This document shows positions 10,870 through 23,739 of a stretch of 64,000 nucleotides of DNA, in pieces; position 1 is the first letter of the stretch, and every line of letters starts with the position of its first letter. The stretch is from positions 36,459,889-36,523,888 of the forward strand of contig CM067592.1 in assembly GCA_034336665.1 (NCBI GenBank), read 5' to 3'. The notes under the pieces were generated by a model. That model was not told the origin of the DNA, did no database searches, and saw only the letters and a program-made list of their open reading frames with translations. This DNA comes from Luscinia megarhynchos (lineage: Eukaryota > Chordata > Aves > Passeriformes > Turdidae). The position numbers and the translations under genes were made by a program.

Positions 10870-13800
10870 CTAATGAATAACTAAATCTGATATGTGTATA
10901 CTTAAATGTGGTATACTGCTCCCATTGGTCTGCAAAATTGTTGTTTGGGTGTGGAAGAGACAGGAGAGAAATTATGCTATTTTGTGAGATAAACATGAAA
11001 AGAACTGCTTAGACGCATTCCCAAATACTACATTAGATGTCAAAATTCATTCCAGTTACTTTCATTTGGTGAATCTTTTTTTCAAAAGGGCATTGCCTTC
11101 ACCACAGACCCTGATCTATGTATTGCAGTGTTCTCTGTTGGCAATTTTGGCATGTCACTTCAGAAACATCAGCATTCAAAAATGGGAGATGTTATATATC
11201 TGGTTATAACAGAGTGCTTAGTCGGGAATTATTTTCTTTTCAGATCTGCTGTGGATATAAATCCCTCTGACAAATCCTTCAGTCCTCCTGTGTTTCTGTT
11301 TCCCTGTCTGTATACAGGAAATCAGCTATTTTTAAATTGCTGTGAGAAGCCAAGATATACTGTTTTGTGTACAAAAATCACAAATGCTGATTTTTGAAAT
11401 GTGGTCAGCTGTCCCTCTGCATTATTAGAGACAATATATTGAGATGTGAAAGACATAAATATCTGTATGTTATTGTTTTGATACAAAGTCAGAAGTATCA
11501 TAATCCAACGTTTTTTTTTTTATATGAGGCATCTGAACAGAAATTCATATATCAAAAGGAAGGTAGAGCATGGGAAAACATGTGGCAGCCATACCACACC
11601 TCCTAAGACTTCCTCCTATTTCTTCTCCTGTTCTTATGTGTATATTGAAAATAGAATGAAGGAAAAGGAGAAAAAAAAAAAGAGGATCTAATTAAAGAAA
11701 TTTTTTAAACAACTGAAATTAAGAAAGCTTCCCACTGGTTTCAACATATTTAGCTTATGACTTTTTTAATTTAATCATTTTAAGATAATTGTTTTGCCCT
11801 ACAAGCCAAAAGATAAAATCACGGTTAAAAATTTCAGTTTTATTTTCTTAAGCAAAGGAGTGAGTGATTGTGCATTTATTACAAAAAGTAATCTTACTTT
11901 TAAAGCAATTTTGACTTACTTTTACCTTATTTTCATTGTCAACTTTTCCTTTTAGATAGGCAGGTTGTATTCTACTTTATGTCATTACTTACAGACATTC
12001 AGCAATGTGTTGAAGTCCACATTTCCAAATGCAGAAAAACATACCTCATAATTTAAATTTTTTATCTCTATTTGCCTGTCACCAATTTTCAGAGAGTGAA
12101 AAGAAGAGATTATCACAGTATTGGATTTGTTTCTATCAAACATCCATTCTTAGATGCTAGCCCTCTGATGTGTTTTAATGTATTCAGTAATAAGGCACTT
12201 GTCCCAAAAAGCAGGAAAATGTTAAAAATGTTTTGGAGAATGGTAAGTCTCTGAACTTGCCACTAGCAATACCATAAAATAATACAGAATAAACTTATAT
12301 CTGTCATCATTCAAAGGGATAGTTATGTTATGAAGGGGTCTGGCTCCAGAATTTAGGCCTTGTTGGTGCTAAGGAATCGTGTAGCAAATGCAGTATCCAG
12401 ATTTTCTTGTTTGGAGCAGATGTTTTCTATTCCTTTGCATATAGGGGTACCAATAGATATGAAGAAATTTTTTAGACCATCTCTAATAGCAACACTTTAA
12501 TGAGCTAAGTATGCATTACTAACCCTTGATATTAAATGTTCACATCTGTTTTAAGATGTCATTGTGAGGATCACACACTTACCCAGTGAAAAGAGTGGGC
12601 TCTGCTATCCCTATAAGAAAATGCTTCTCGTTTTCCTGGAGCATGACTGTCCATCAGACTTTAAGGGGAAGAGAAGAGGGAGACAGAATTTTCCTCCGCT
12701 ACAGTTGAGCCGCGTGTAGCCAAGCAGATTGTTCCTTCAGTGTAGCTCTTATGAAGCAGTTATCAAGGAGATACACCATCTCTTTCTCCCAAAGAACATG
12801 TCAGAGAGGATGTCAGGAAGGATACATCCAGCTGCTTCTCAGTCAGAAAGATGACAGCTCTAGGTGGAAAAATCTGGAGTATTTTCTACAAGGGAATGGT
12901 CTCCCTTCTGAGAATGCCACTTCTTTAGCTACAAGACATTCATAGCTTTTACTAAGTGAGAAACCTCCCATCACTTATTCTGTAGGATTTGCAAAACCAA
13001 AACGAAATTCAGACTTTAAACGACCAAATGAGTCAAAAACTTCTTTAAAATAGCAAAAATTCAGAGCAGAAAGCCAGAAGTTGATACAGAACTCTTTCCT
13101 ACCAGCAGATGTCAGACCTCTGCTATTTCCACAGCACCCAGAGGAACAACTTTTTTCCCTTCATCTCTTCTTTCCAATCTAGACATCTTTATGGCAGAAA
13201 TCAAAAGATTCTCCAAAAGAAGAAGGAAGGAGCAGAGAAGGAAATTTCTCAAGCTCTACACATGCTGCAGCCAGAAACCTATTCCCACTTTCCAGTAGTT
13301 CGCAGTGTGCCCTCACTCCTCTTAGTTTTTAACTACCACCATAACTTTAAATAGGTTGCTGATTTACAAATTTGTAATCTGGCATTGCCCTATATTCTCC
13401 TTCTGTGATTGGTATTACCATGCCCAAGGCAGGATTGCTGGTAGTAACAATCATGACTTGGCTGCCAGCAGCTAGCTTTTGGAGGGATCAATAAACATCA
13501 GGTAGGAATGATTACTTCAGTTCTCTGCAGTCAGAAGGAAAAACAGACCTGGTACCATGTGAGCCTCCTACCTGCTGGAAAAAATAATCTGAGGATTGCA
13601 GCTTTTTTTTTTTTTTTTCCAACAGAAAAGTTGCCTGATATTATAATATTTGGTGTAATTTCTATATTAAGCATGCATAATCAGTTGTTTTATTAACTTG
13701 TTTAAAATGTTAGTGATAGACACCACTTACTCAGAACATAGAATATCAAAGAAATTAGGACAAAGACACTCAGCTTGCTATGGTGAAATTTTCAAAGTGA

Positions 13801-16430
13801 GGCATGCAGAGGACAGGTATCCTACCTGCAGACAAAGGCCAAGTACTATACTAGAAGAAGCTGTATTGGCAAAAGGAGAAAGAAGTGAAAGATGGATGAT
13901 GATACAGATTAAGGAGGAAACTCACTATCCTTGCTAAGTAGAAAATCCCACAGGGCCAAACCAAGAGAAACTAGTATTTCCCCAGGAGAAATCTGATCTG
14001 TCTGTTCAGCTGGCTTCCTGTGGAAATCAGCATGGTATAAAAAATATGTCCCCTAAAATGCAGATTTTCTGCTGATCCTACACAAAGAACACTGTGGTCA
14101 GGAGAGACATATTCTGATTTCATCTAGAGGGAACCTCTTAGGAACTATTTCCAGTCAGCTCAGCTGTGTTGTTCCACACATCACAAGTGACTCAGAGTCA
14201 TGATAGCTCGAACAAATAAAAAAGTAACTGTTAAGAAGAGAAATCAAAGGCACAGTGCAGTAATGAAAGTCATGTTTCCAATTTTTTTTTATATAAATCA
14301 TCAGAAGCTAAATCAATCAGCCTACAGAAAAGGGAGGAAACTTAGTTCTCCATGTTTTGGATTACCTTTTGTTTGTGATTTGCTATATTAGCTTATTTTG
14401 TTTTTCTTTGCCTTTAAAGTAATTTTCTATAAGCAGAAAGCAAAGAAAACATCTTGGTTTTGAAAGATATTTTCATTTGAAAGCAAATGATCTAGTAGCA
14501 TCTTGCAGTAAGTTTTTAAATTATCTTTTCTTTTTAGGACCTTTCTCTAACTCAGCACTGATGCACTGCATTCTTTCACAAAGAAACTTCTCTCTGTGGA
14601 TGGTTTTGAGATGACAGTGACCTAAGAAACCCTTTCTTCAAGGAATCATTTGACAAGAAACGTGTAAGTAATATGTACAACGTGTAAGTAATATATACAA
14701 CATGTATGTAAGTATATTCTTTCTATGTACCAATTTGGAAACCATCCTTTTGAGTTTGGAGTGCAAGAGAAAAAAGAAAACATCAATAAAAATTTATTTC
14801 TCCTAAAGCAGGTCCAGCTTGTTCATCTGGCCTTCTAGAAATATCAAGGTGGTTATAAAGAAAGCACAGCTTCCTCACATTCCTTCTTCAAACATGCACA
14901 CAGCGATTTTTGCTACAATATTACTAGCAGGAATACAAAAACCAAGCATATACAACAGTTACTGTCATATTTCTTCTAGAAAATTAGCCACACACTTAAC
15001 ACAGAAAGTTCTCACATGTGTAGCACTGTAGAAATATCACTTGAAGTATTAGTTTGCAAATAACTTTTTCAAAAAGCCTAGAGATATATGGGTTGCCTTA
15101 GGGAGTTTGGGTCCAATTAAGCCCCATTAGTCAATACAAACTACAGGATAAATGGATAAGGATCTAGAATTCACATTGATGGACAGTTTTCAGTGTAAAG
15201 TGTTTTATTGTCAACATTTCCATTCATGGCTGGAACAACTTAATAATGATTCTTTGGCAGAAGAAAAGATATATCAAAAACTATGGTGCATCTCATTTGG
15301 GACAAAAACTACAGTAATTTTATCTGCATTCTGAGGAGAAGCGGCCACAGAACCCTCTAAAAACTTCTCACTCGCCTCTAGGTTAATAAAAAGTAGAATA
15401 AGTGCTGCAGCTATAAGTTCACAAGAGATATATTGCTGTTAAGCAGTTCAAGAAGTTTATTGCCTGTTTTGTGAAGGTTAGTTCATTGAGTATACAGTTG
15501 CAAACCTCATTGAAGCTCCGATTTATAAATCAAATAGTTTTGCCTGGGAACAAGATTCTTCAAATGCATTTTTTCCTGAATGTCTGCTTTAGATTCAAAT
15601 CCCAGGTTTTTCCCTTAAGGCATCTGAAATCAGGCTGCAACTTGTCTTCCACACACCTAGCCCATAAACAAGAGGGATCATGCACAGGTTTCTGTGGCAG
15701 ACACAAGGATCCCATTCTCCTTCTGCCATGTGAAGAAAACATCCACACAGCACTCAGAGGGCAGTGGATGATAAACAGGAGGATAAAACTAAGTGCTTAA
15801 GAACACGCAGCTTCCAGCAGAGATGGAGATGAGAACATAATTACCTTGTTTAATTCCCAGTCATAATCCTAGGGATTCATTTGTGGCTGTTTTAAGTGAG
15901 ATATGCAGACAACTGTAACCTTATATCTATGATTTCTTCTCCAAGCTGCCCAGGAACAGGACAGAGTACTGTATGAGGACTGAGTTACTGCTGAACCTCC
16001 AAGGACCACAACATATAGAATTAAGTTTATTGAACTATTTTTGATATAAACCTTTGCTTTCAGTGCACAGAGCATTCTAGACTTTTTACTTTTCACTCAG
16101 GAATTTTCCAAGCTAGCCTTTTGGATTAGTACTACATACTTAGAAAGTTTGTTGGAGAATATGAATATGAAAAAAATCCTCCTATATGCTTTAGAACCAA
16201 AGGGAAGTAGAAAAACTATGCACTTGCCTCAATGCTGTGCAAGTTATAGATTCCTTTTGCCCAACTTCTGAATAAGAAGGTAAAAAAAGAAAAAGAAAAC
16301 CGAAATAGTTTACAACAGCAAAAGTCAACATTTAGCAGGGAGAAAGTTAAATAAATGGTGCCATATCTGGATGAACACTAGTTAAGTTTTATGAAAAAAA
16401 CAAACCCTCCCACTTCCCCTGGAGCCCCAT
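10870..16430. other. Intergenic, no gene seen
   Basis: AT-rich, apparently unique sequence. A 20-bp unit (CGTGTAAGTAATATGTACAA) is repeated about 2.5 times at 14,661-14,715. No exon, RNA gene or named element is recognised. Confidence 0.4.
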
Positions 16431-16439
16431 ATTTCAGGT

Positions 16440-17060
16440 ATGGGATGTTTCTCTGCTTCTCCTATCAATTTTCATGAGAGCAAGGCAGAACAACTCCCAG
16501 CCCTTTCAGCTTCCCACACTACCCAAGCTGATCCCAAGGGTGCTTCACCTGGCTCTCCCTCAGTCTCCCAGGGAACAGCTGGCGGAGGACACTTGGACTT
16601 TGCTTTCCTTTCCTACAGACAGCCCTATTATGGCAGTGCTGCCATAAAAGTCCACTTCCCAGGACAGCCTGATTAGCAGCAGCTCACCAGAAAAGTGGGC
16701 CCCCTCATTCAAGAGTTGAATCCTCTGGCTTGCTTGCAACTCTCCTAGCTGCAGGTGCCAGGGTATTGTTTATCTGGTGGATTTTGTTACTGCAGCCCTT
16801 CAAACTGGGCCTTTGACTTGAGACCACCAATTTGCTTCCCAGAAAGCTATTATAAACAAGCCAATGTGTCATATCAATTTATTATATACAATTGCTGAAA
16901 AGAGCCAGCTGTCCAAACCAATGAACTATATAAAAAGGGGTTTAGTCTGCTAACAAGTCCTTGAATTACCCACACAGCTGCTTTTGGTGTGCTGGAGCTT
17001 GTGGAAAGGTGACACAGCTCACACAACAGTGTGACATTGTTGATTTGTAATGAAGGATGT
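16440..17060. other. Unidentified block with promoter-like motifs
   Basis: A GC-richer stretch (16,440-16,830) is followed by an AT-rich one with TATATAAAAA at 16,927-16,936. A CCAAT box at 16,861-16,865 lies 62 bp upstream of it, a spacing compatible with a core promoter, and a second CCAAT is at 16,918. No convincing exon follows. This could be a conserved non-coding element, a decayed LTR or coincidence. Confidence 0.2.
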
Positions 17061-19490
17061 TGTAATGCTTCCTTGCACAGATACAGCTCACTTGCATAGG
17101 AAAAACAGTAGCTGTTTTACAGCATTGGCAAGCAAAGCTTTCCTTGGCCTAAAAAGGTACTCCAAAGTATTACATTGGAGAAGACTGAGTAGTAAATCAA
17201 CTTGCATTAAGTAGCAATTAAGTAAAATAATTAGTAAAATAAAAGCTGGACCAAATCTCTTCAAACCAAACCTGAATCAAAATTATTCTTTTAGCTGATA
17301 AGAGACTTCCGTGGCATCCCACAAGCTGCTATTTCTCATGTGCAGATCCAACTGTTTAGAGATGATCAGAAATTTACCAACTGCGTTTCCCCACCCTGAA
17401 GGTATCAATTGTTAAAACAACATTTTACAGAAATATTCAGTGTTGACACCAGTTCTCATGAAGAAAAGAAAGGAAAAGAATTTCCATTAACCTGTTTAAC
17501 AAGTCAAGGATAGGGTCATTTAATTTTTGCCTTACTTTAAAAAATTTTCTCCGTATTGTTAACATCCCATTTTAATTACCACAAAATTTTTTTCATGAGA
17601 GTTATTTTCAACATTTGCTGTTAAATTTGTAACGTTTGCTGCCAAATAGAAATTCTGGTTCCTGTAGACTGTCACCAAGTCCATGTTCTGCCATTCAAGG
17701 TATCTGTTCTTTGGAGGAGCGAACTGGATTTCAATTCATGACTAGAAACACAGATAAAGGAACATAAATATTCTACAAACACTGTATTAATGTGATAACA
17801 TGATTACTTTTATGTTAGATGCAAACACCTGTGATTTTAATTTTTTTCTGCTTTATTTATAAAATTCTGCAAAGATGTTTTTGTGGCTGTATCTCATTGA
17901 ATCAAATTAATATGTTAGCCTGTGCCTGTGAGCCGTGCCTGTGAGCCATCCCTCTGAGTTAAAATGCTGCTTTCTGTGAATGCTGTCAAAGAACAGAGCC
18001 TGCAAAGAAACTTGATATCCATGAAAATTATGAAGTCAAAGAAATCTACTGCTCGGCATATCTTATGATACTTCTTAGCCACATTTTAAAACAGAGTAGT
18101 TGGACAGAATTATGTTTTTTATTCATAGATTTCGTAAAACAAATTAAATAATCTCTGAAAAATGAGATGAAGAAAGTCACACAGCTGCAGTTAAAGGGGT
18201 GTCAGCTTCTCTTTGCACTTATGACTTTTCTTTCTACTTTCTCATGTATATACAGTTATAAGTCTTAAAACCAGATGTATTTGCTTTCCTAAGTAAATAC
18301 ATGCTCCACTACTGCACCTATTTATTAAAAACAAGCAGTTATGAATACATGATAAAGAGAGAAAAATGGAGGGACATCTGATAGAAAAGGTTATATGACA
18401 AGAACTCATCTTTTGTGCTGGTGAACGTGTCAGGTAGATTGATAGCCAGATGCACGTGGGATCTCAAACCTCCAATTTTGTTTTATTGGCCAGATGCTCT
18501 TTTTATTTTCTCTCCTCACACCTGTGCATGTCCAAACTCACCCACACAAAAAAAGAGGCTGTAGATATTTTTCAAGTTTTCTTGGTTGCCAAGGTCAGTA
18601 GTCCTGAGGCAGAGCAAGGTTAATACTGGCATTTGAACCCAACAATAACCAACACTAATGATTCTTGGGTTTGGGGAGTAGTGTCAGAATCATAACCACA
18701 GCAAAGATCAATAGGCATTTGACTACTGCTGTTCATTCCACAGTTTTCATAAAAGCCCAACAGAAAGAAACTCGTAACAGGCTGCCCTCAGGTAGACAAG
18801 CATATGCTGTAGACAGATCAAGGCACTGTTTTTAGGAAAACTTAAAGGCTGCAGACTCCCTTTGTGAACGTGGGGAGAGGGAACAGCTCCTCTTGGTCTC
18901 TGAAGGGGGAATTAATCATCACACATATTCAAGCCACAGACATATTTTTCCAAGCCTTTGAGAGAATGTTTGGCTTTCATTTGCTGTACAATAAACAAAA
19001 TAGTTCAATGGATAAATTTTGACTCACAGGCTTTAGCTATCATCACACAAATTTTAAGCTGTCCCTCAGTCTTGTAGTCTTTTCAATTGGATTTGCATAG
19101 CTAAGATGAGTGAATCATTTGGTTTAGTTAATAAGCTGACAGGCAAACATCGAAAAGAGATAGTGATTTGCCTAAATGTCAGATGGTAATCAACACTGTA
19201 ATTGCACAGCCAGTTTTAGATAGAATGGATCACTTTATTGACATGTACTGCACCTGTGTACTGGTATCTTGCAAGGGGTTGGGTGCAAAAGCCAGTCTTT
19301 TCTTCAAAACTACTTTATGAGTCTCTCCTTCCTGGCATCAGATGTAGTTTGTTCTGGACTCCCCTATTCCAAGGTCATATTAAAGTAGTTGCTAAATGAC
19401 AGACAGAGCCTTTTCATCCACTCATATTATACCACAGGCAACTACAATGTTGTCTATAAATCAGTAAGATTTTTCGATTTTTCATTTTTC
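17060..19490. other. Intergenic, no gene seen
   Basis: AT-rich sequence. A 13-bp unit (GTGCCTGTGAGCC) occurs twice near 17,925. An octamer ATTTGCAT (19,091-19,098) sits in a stretch rich in homeodomain-like TAAT/ATTA words. Conservation cannot be judged from one sequence. Confidence 0.35.
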
Positions 19491-19496
19491 ATCCAG

Positions 19497-19850
19497 TGTT
19501 GTGCTCTAGCGTTTGCATGACTCCGAGACCAGATCAGCCAAGGGATGCAGCAAATGAAATAGGGAGAGCAACGACTGAGATGTCCGAAAAGAAAAACTTT
19601 AATAATGGCAAAACAGCAAAGGACAAAAGCTATGGGGTGATCTCAGAAGACCCAGACAAAGGGGTGAACAGGACCTTATATAACCTTATCTGAGAGGTAG
19701 GGAACCAATGGACAGCGGGAACTAAAAACATCACCATATATGGAACAAGTTGCCAACCATCATTGCTCATAACTCTAAACATTACTATATAAGAACTGCT
19801 TCATTAATATAACTGTACCCATAATCACATTCTTCTCACCCTAACCTAAC
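19497..19850 (-). mobile_element. Probable decayed LTR fragment
   Basis: Read on the minus strand, a TATATAAGG box (around 19,676-19,683) is followed about 80 bases later by an ATTAAA polyadenylation-like signal (around 19,597). This is the order and spacing of an LTR U3-R boundary. The TATATAA is nearly palindromic, so orientation is uncertain. I found no matching termini or target duplication, so the boundaries are guesses. It lies just left of retrovirus-like gag sequence that reads on the plus strand. Confidence 0.35.
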
Positions 19851-20099
19851 CAGATGTCTCTCTTCTTAGCATCCTGCTTCCCAAGGCCTTAAGTTGATGC
19901 CTTTGTCGTTGATGAAGGCTGGCCTACCATCCATCCCACCAAGGCATATGCTGGAGGTCAAGCACCACTACTCTGTCCCACTGATAATAAAAAATTTGTA
20001 CTCACATCTGGTTATTCCTCTTCCTCATCTGAAGAAGATCTAAGCCCTTCCAGATCCAGTGACTCCATTGACCACTGGGAGAGGATCCAGACAACAGCA

Positions 20100-20690
20100 A
20101 TAAAGGAGAGGGACTGGAAGATGGTGTCTAAATTTATTGTGCTCTGGCGCAGTACAAAAGGGGGGGACACAAATCCTAGATGGGAGCCACTAACATATGG
20201 GGAACTATGGGAGGGAATTGCCTTATTTCAACAACCTAGTACGGGCTACCTTCACCACTCACATTCTAGCACCGCATGGTTTAAAGTATATAATGACTAT
20301 GCTGCTATGCCTAATGGAATACACCCTGTGGGAAGGGGTATGGGAAAGGTCATTAGATCAGTTGCTTCAGGGCTATGCTAAAGATAAAGCAAGGACTTTG
20401 AAGGCACATATAGATTTATCTGACCATAGCAAGTTTACATTGGAGCATCTAGATACGAAAGAAAGGAGTCAAGAAACTACAAATCAAAGACAATAAGGAC
20501 TGGCTAAATGAATGGTTCAAAAGTTGGGATTTATTGAGTTGGTTGCCATCTATGGTTAAAGTGGGATTTTTCATTCTTGTTGTGGTTGTTGTCTTGATAT
20601 TATTGCCATGTTTGAGAAGTTGTTTGTTGAAGGTTTTTAAGAAGTCTTTGAATTCAATGCTCGTGGTTCAACAGAAAGAGGACATGTAGG
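20100..20690 (+). pseudogene. Endogenous retrovirus remnant: gag capsid-like piece joined to env transmembrane end
   Basis: Two retroviral pieces lie head to tail on the plus strand. Around 20,120-20,460, with at least one frame change, the translation resembles an alpha/betaretrovirus-like (ERVK-type) Gag capsid domain, with a PHGLKYIMTMLL-type segment followed by an EYTLWEGVWERSL-type segment. From about 20,490 to the TAG at 20,687-20,689 another frame encodes the end of an envelope transmembrane subunit: a Trp-rich juxtamembrane stretch, a run of about 20 hydrophobic Phe/Ile/Leu/Val residues ending in a Cys-bearing segment, and a short Lys-rich cytoplasmic tail. Protease, polymerase and most of env are absent between them, so a large internal deletion joined the two. 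The fragment cannot make a virus. Family assignment is by eye. Confidence 0.65.
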
Positions 20691-21480
20691 AGTTGGACTG
20701 GCAGGACTAACAGTGAGTTGGCCTTGGCCAACAGTGAAGTGGCCATCAACCCTGGGAAACAAAGTACTAGGCTGTATTAAACATCCAGCTAGGTTATGGG
20801 AAGAAGAAAAGGATCATGGGAATTGTTATGTAAATGAAGTAGCTCCATATAAGGTTATGGTCCTAATTTTTGTTGATGACTGGTTGCTGTATGTTACATA
20901 TAAGGTAATGCTTTGAGTTCTTGTTGTTCACTGGTTCAATACTCTGGACCCTACGTTATTTATTGTTATGTTCTCCCCATTGTTGGGTCTTTTGAGGTTG
21001 CCCCATACAGTGTTTGGCGTATGAAATTTTTATTGGCACTGCTGACATTTTTAAAGTTCCTTTTTTGGGCTTACTCGATGGTTCCCGTCCCAATTTCATT
21101 TGCCACATCCCCCAGCTGGTCTGGTCTCAGAGTCGCGCAGGCACTCAAGTGTTATAGTCCAAATGCATTACAGCTGCAATGCCTCAACCTGCATCTGTGA
21201 CTTTCCTATATTTAGGCACCAGTTAGTCAGAAGGAGAAATGTTATTGAAGAGACTGTTAAACACATGCAGCCAGAATTAAAAGAAAGTGAAGACAGAGAA
21301 GTTAATGAAAAAATGCATGTCCTCAGTGTTTCAAACTATATATATATACTTTTTATGAAGGTGTGTGAAATAGAGGACATAAGATTCCATAGATCTATAA
21401 AAGCTGTGGGAGCCGTGATAATCTTTTTCAAAATACAAATACCTTCAGAAAGTCCTGAAAAAATATTTTCTTAGTGACTC
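20690..21480 (+). other. Sequence downstream of the env remnant, possibly 3' retroviral flank
   Basis: Directly after the env stop the sequence stays less AT-rich than the surroundings up to about 21,200. It may contain 3' untranslated or LTR sequence of the same element. I could not find a TG...CA pair, a polypurine tract or a polyadenylation signal in convincing positions. Open frames at 20,713-21,474 are unrecognised. Confidence 0.25.
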
Positions 21481-23280
21481 TGGAGCAAAATGAAGCAATT
21501 ATCTATTTGCAGTACATTGCAAATAACTGATGGGGTTTTCCTTGTACAGAGTTGTTTCATTAATTGTTACTGAGGTGGTTCAATGCCTGTTAATTGATAT
21601 CAAAGTAAGTTTTGGTCCCATGAGAAATCTTAATGTAACACAGTAGGGTTACAGGATATTGCTAAGGCCCAGGGCATCTTCCTCTATGCAATATAATCAT
21701 CTTCAAACCAATGAATTTTCTTCATATGTTCTATTATCAAGCATTTTAAATAGCGTTTATTTCTCGGTTAGTAGATCTGGCAGTGTACTATATTAACCAA
21801 AATCCTTCACCAGTGTTCCTTGTGCTCAATTAGAGACTCTGAAATTTTTATCATCTGTCTTTGTTGCTGGTGTTGTTCAGGCATTAGCTTACCTGTGCAC
21901 GGGTTTCAATGTGCTTTTCTCTCCATTATAATGCTAAGTACAGCAGATGTTGGGCACTGTTGTCCTGAATCAAGTACTAAAGAAACCTGTCTATTTCAGA
22001 AAAAAAAAAAAATGCTTAAGTAATATTTAACATGTAGATTTTTAACTGTTACATTTACTTGTATTACATCTGTAGTGTATAACAGAAATTATCATTGCTT
22101 CTCTTCTCCCGCAATTGCAAAAAAACCTGCAGTTAAAAAATTGAAAGAGATTGTATAAACTCAGATTATAAAACTTCAAAATTAAAGATTGCAACAATGA
22201 TAAAAAAATAGAATCAATAACCAATAAAAATTGCTTCTTTAAGTGTTTATGATGCAATTTATAAATTTTAAAGAGAGAAGCATATCTCATCTCACAGGAC
22301 ACAATGGATTATTCAGCCTATTTTTCAGACAAGTCTAGGCTGAATTGTTAACTCTGACAACATGCAATCATGTAGTGACGCTACATGAAATAATAGTGAT
22401 ACTACAAAAATAATTTGTAAGAACAGTTTTAAGCAAAGAGAAAATATTTTTCATATGCTTAATCTAATTTCAAAATAAAACTGCTTCAGCTCTGTAAGCT
22501 GTATTCTCCCCAACAGACAATTCAGGGTCTTATCAAAGAGTTTGAAATCATACAGATTTTCCTGCCAGCTCCTTAGCATCAAGAGCTAAGCTCAACAGAC
22601 CTTGAAGCAAGCAGTCATGCAATCTCGTAGTTCAGTTCATGGTTTTGAAACATAAACAAAAAACTGAAATAGAAGATTGTTCTGTTTTGAGAACAGCAAT
22701 GTCTGTCTGCTAGACAAAAACAGATTTTAAAGTTCAGACCTTGCCACTTCTAGGGGAAGTTTCCTGTGGCAAATCAGAATCATCGGTGGGGCTATGCTCC
22801 CAAACCACAGCATTGTTCTTGACTTCTCTCAGATGAAAATTAGTTAATTTGTTTAATGAGAATCCTTCAATCTCAAAGAAACTGAAAAAGAAACACCATG
22901 TGAACTTTAAATCTTACCCCTCTTCCCCATGGTAGTAAGCCAAATGAGAACAGAGCAAAGAAAGAAAGAATAAGTATAAAAATAGTTCTTCTAGGCCTAG
23001 AATATGACTCAATCTGCTTCTCTCTTCTCCCCATACTTCTCTACAATGTCTCAAGAGCTCAGTACTTTTGGAAAGGTGAGCATGTGTGAGGGAACATTGT
23101 CTTCTCATATTACACAAGCATAAAGGAAAGAGAAGACACACCAATCCCCTCAGATAGGTCGTTTTTGAGTCAGAATGCTGAAGCAGATTGCATGACAGTG
23201 AATACAAATTCTTCCTGAGCCTGAGGAGTATGGTATGAACTCATTAGATCCCCAGAGTGAGGCTGTTCTCATGCGTTCTG
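21480..23280. other. Intergenic, no gene seen
   Basis: AT-rich sequence with no recognised exon or element. Short frames at 22,042-22,302 and 22,914-23,207 (minus) show no family motif. Confidence 0.35.
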
Positions 23281-23301
23281 GGGTCTCCAGAAACATCCCT
23301 A

Positions 23302-23719
23302 TGTGAGAAACAACACTCACACTTGAAATTTCAAAGGTTTATTAAACCTTAACAAAGTACAACAAAGGACTGGGTAAGGAAAGACAAAACGGCGCTGGGA
23401 GCATATGATCATCTGCCGCATGCTCACCCTCAAAACGGCTGCTCCCCTTTTTATACCCCTGGGGCTGCATCAGCCAGCCCTGGCCCCTCCCAAAGTCTGC
23501 CCCTCAACTCTCCCTCATCGTTCACTGGTGGAAATCACTTTCTTGCACCTTGGCTGGAGGGCAGGTGTTGCCATGCCATGCAACAAGCCTGCCCTCCTCC
23601 CAAGTGCCCTGACTACCAAAGCTGTCCAGTGGCAACAATACAAGGGGGAGGGGAAAGAGGACTGTGGGGAGAACAGATCACAATAACATAACTATACATC
23701 AATAAAATTTCTCTTAACA
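23302..23719 (-). mobile_element. LTR of an endogenous retrovirus, minus orientation
   Basis: On the minus strand the sequence opens TGTTAAGAG (from 23,719) and ends CTCACA (at 23,302). In between it carries TATAAA (23,449-23,454) and then AATAAA (23,338-23,343), about 110 bases apart in the right order for a U3-R-U5 layout. The body is GC-rich against AT-rich flanks. I could not find a target-site duplication, so the exact ends, especially at 23,719, are provisional. No adjoining coding sequence is evident, so it is most likely a solo LTR. Confidence 0.6.
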
Positions 23720-23739
23720 TACACATATTTTATCTCTTA

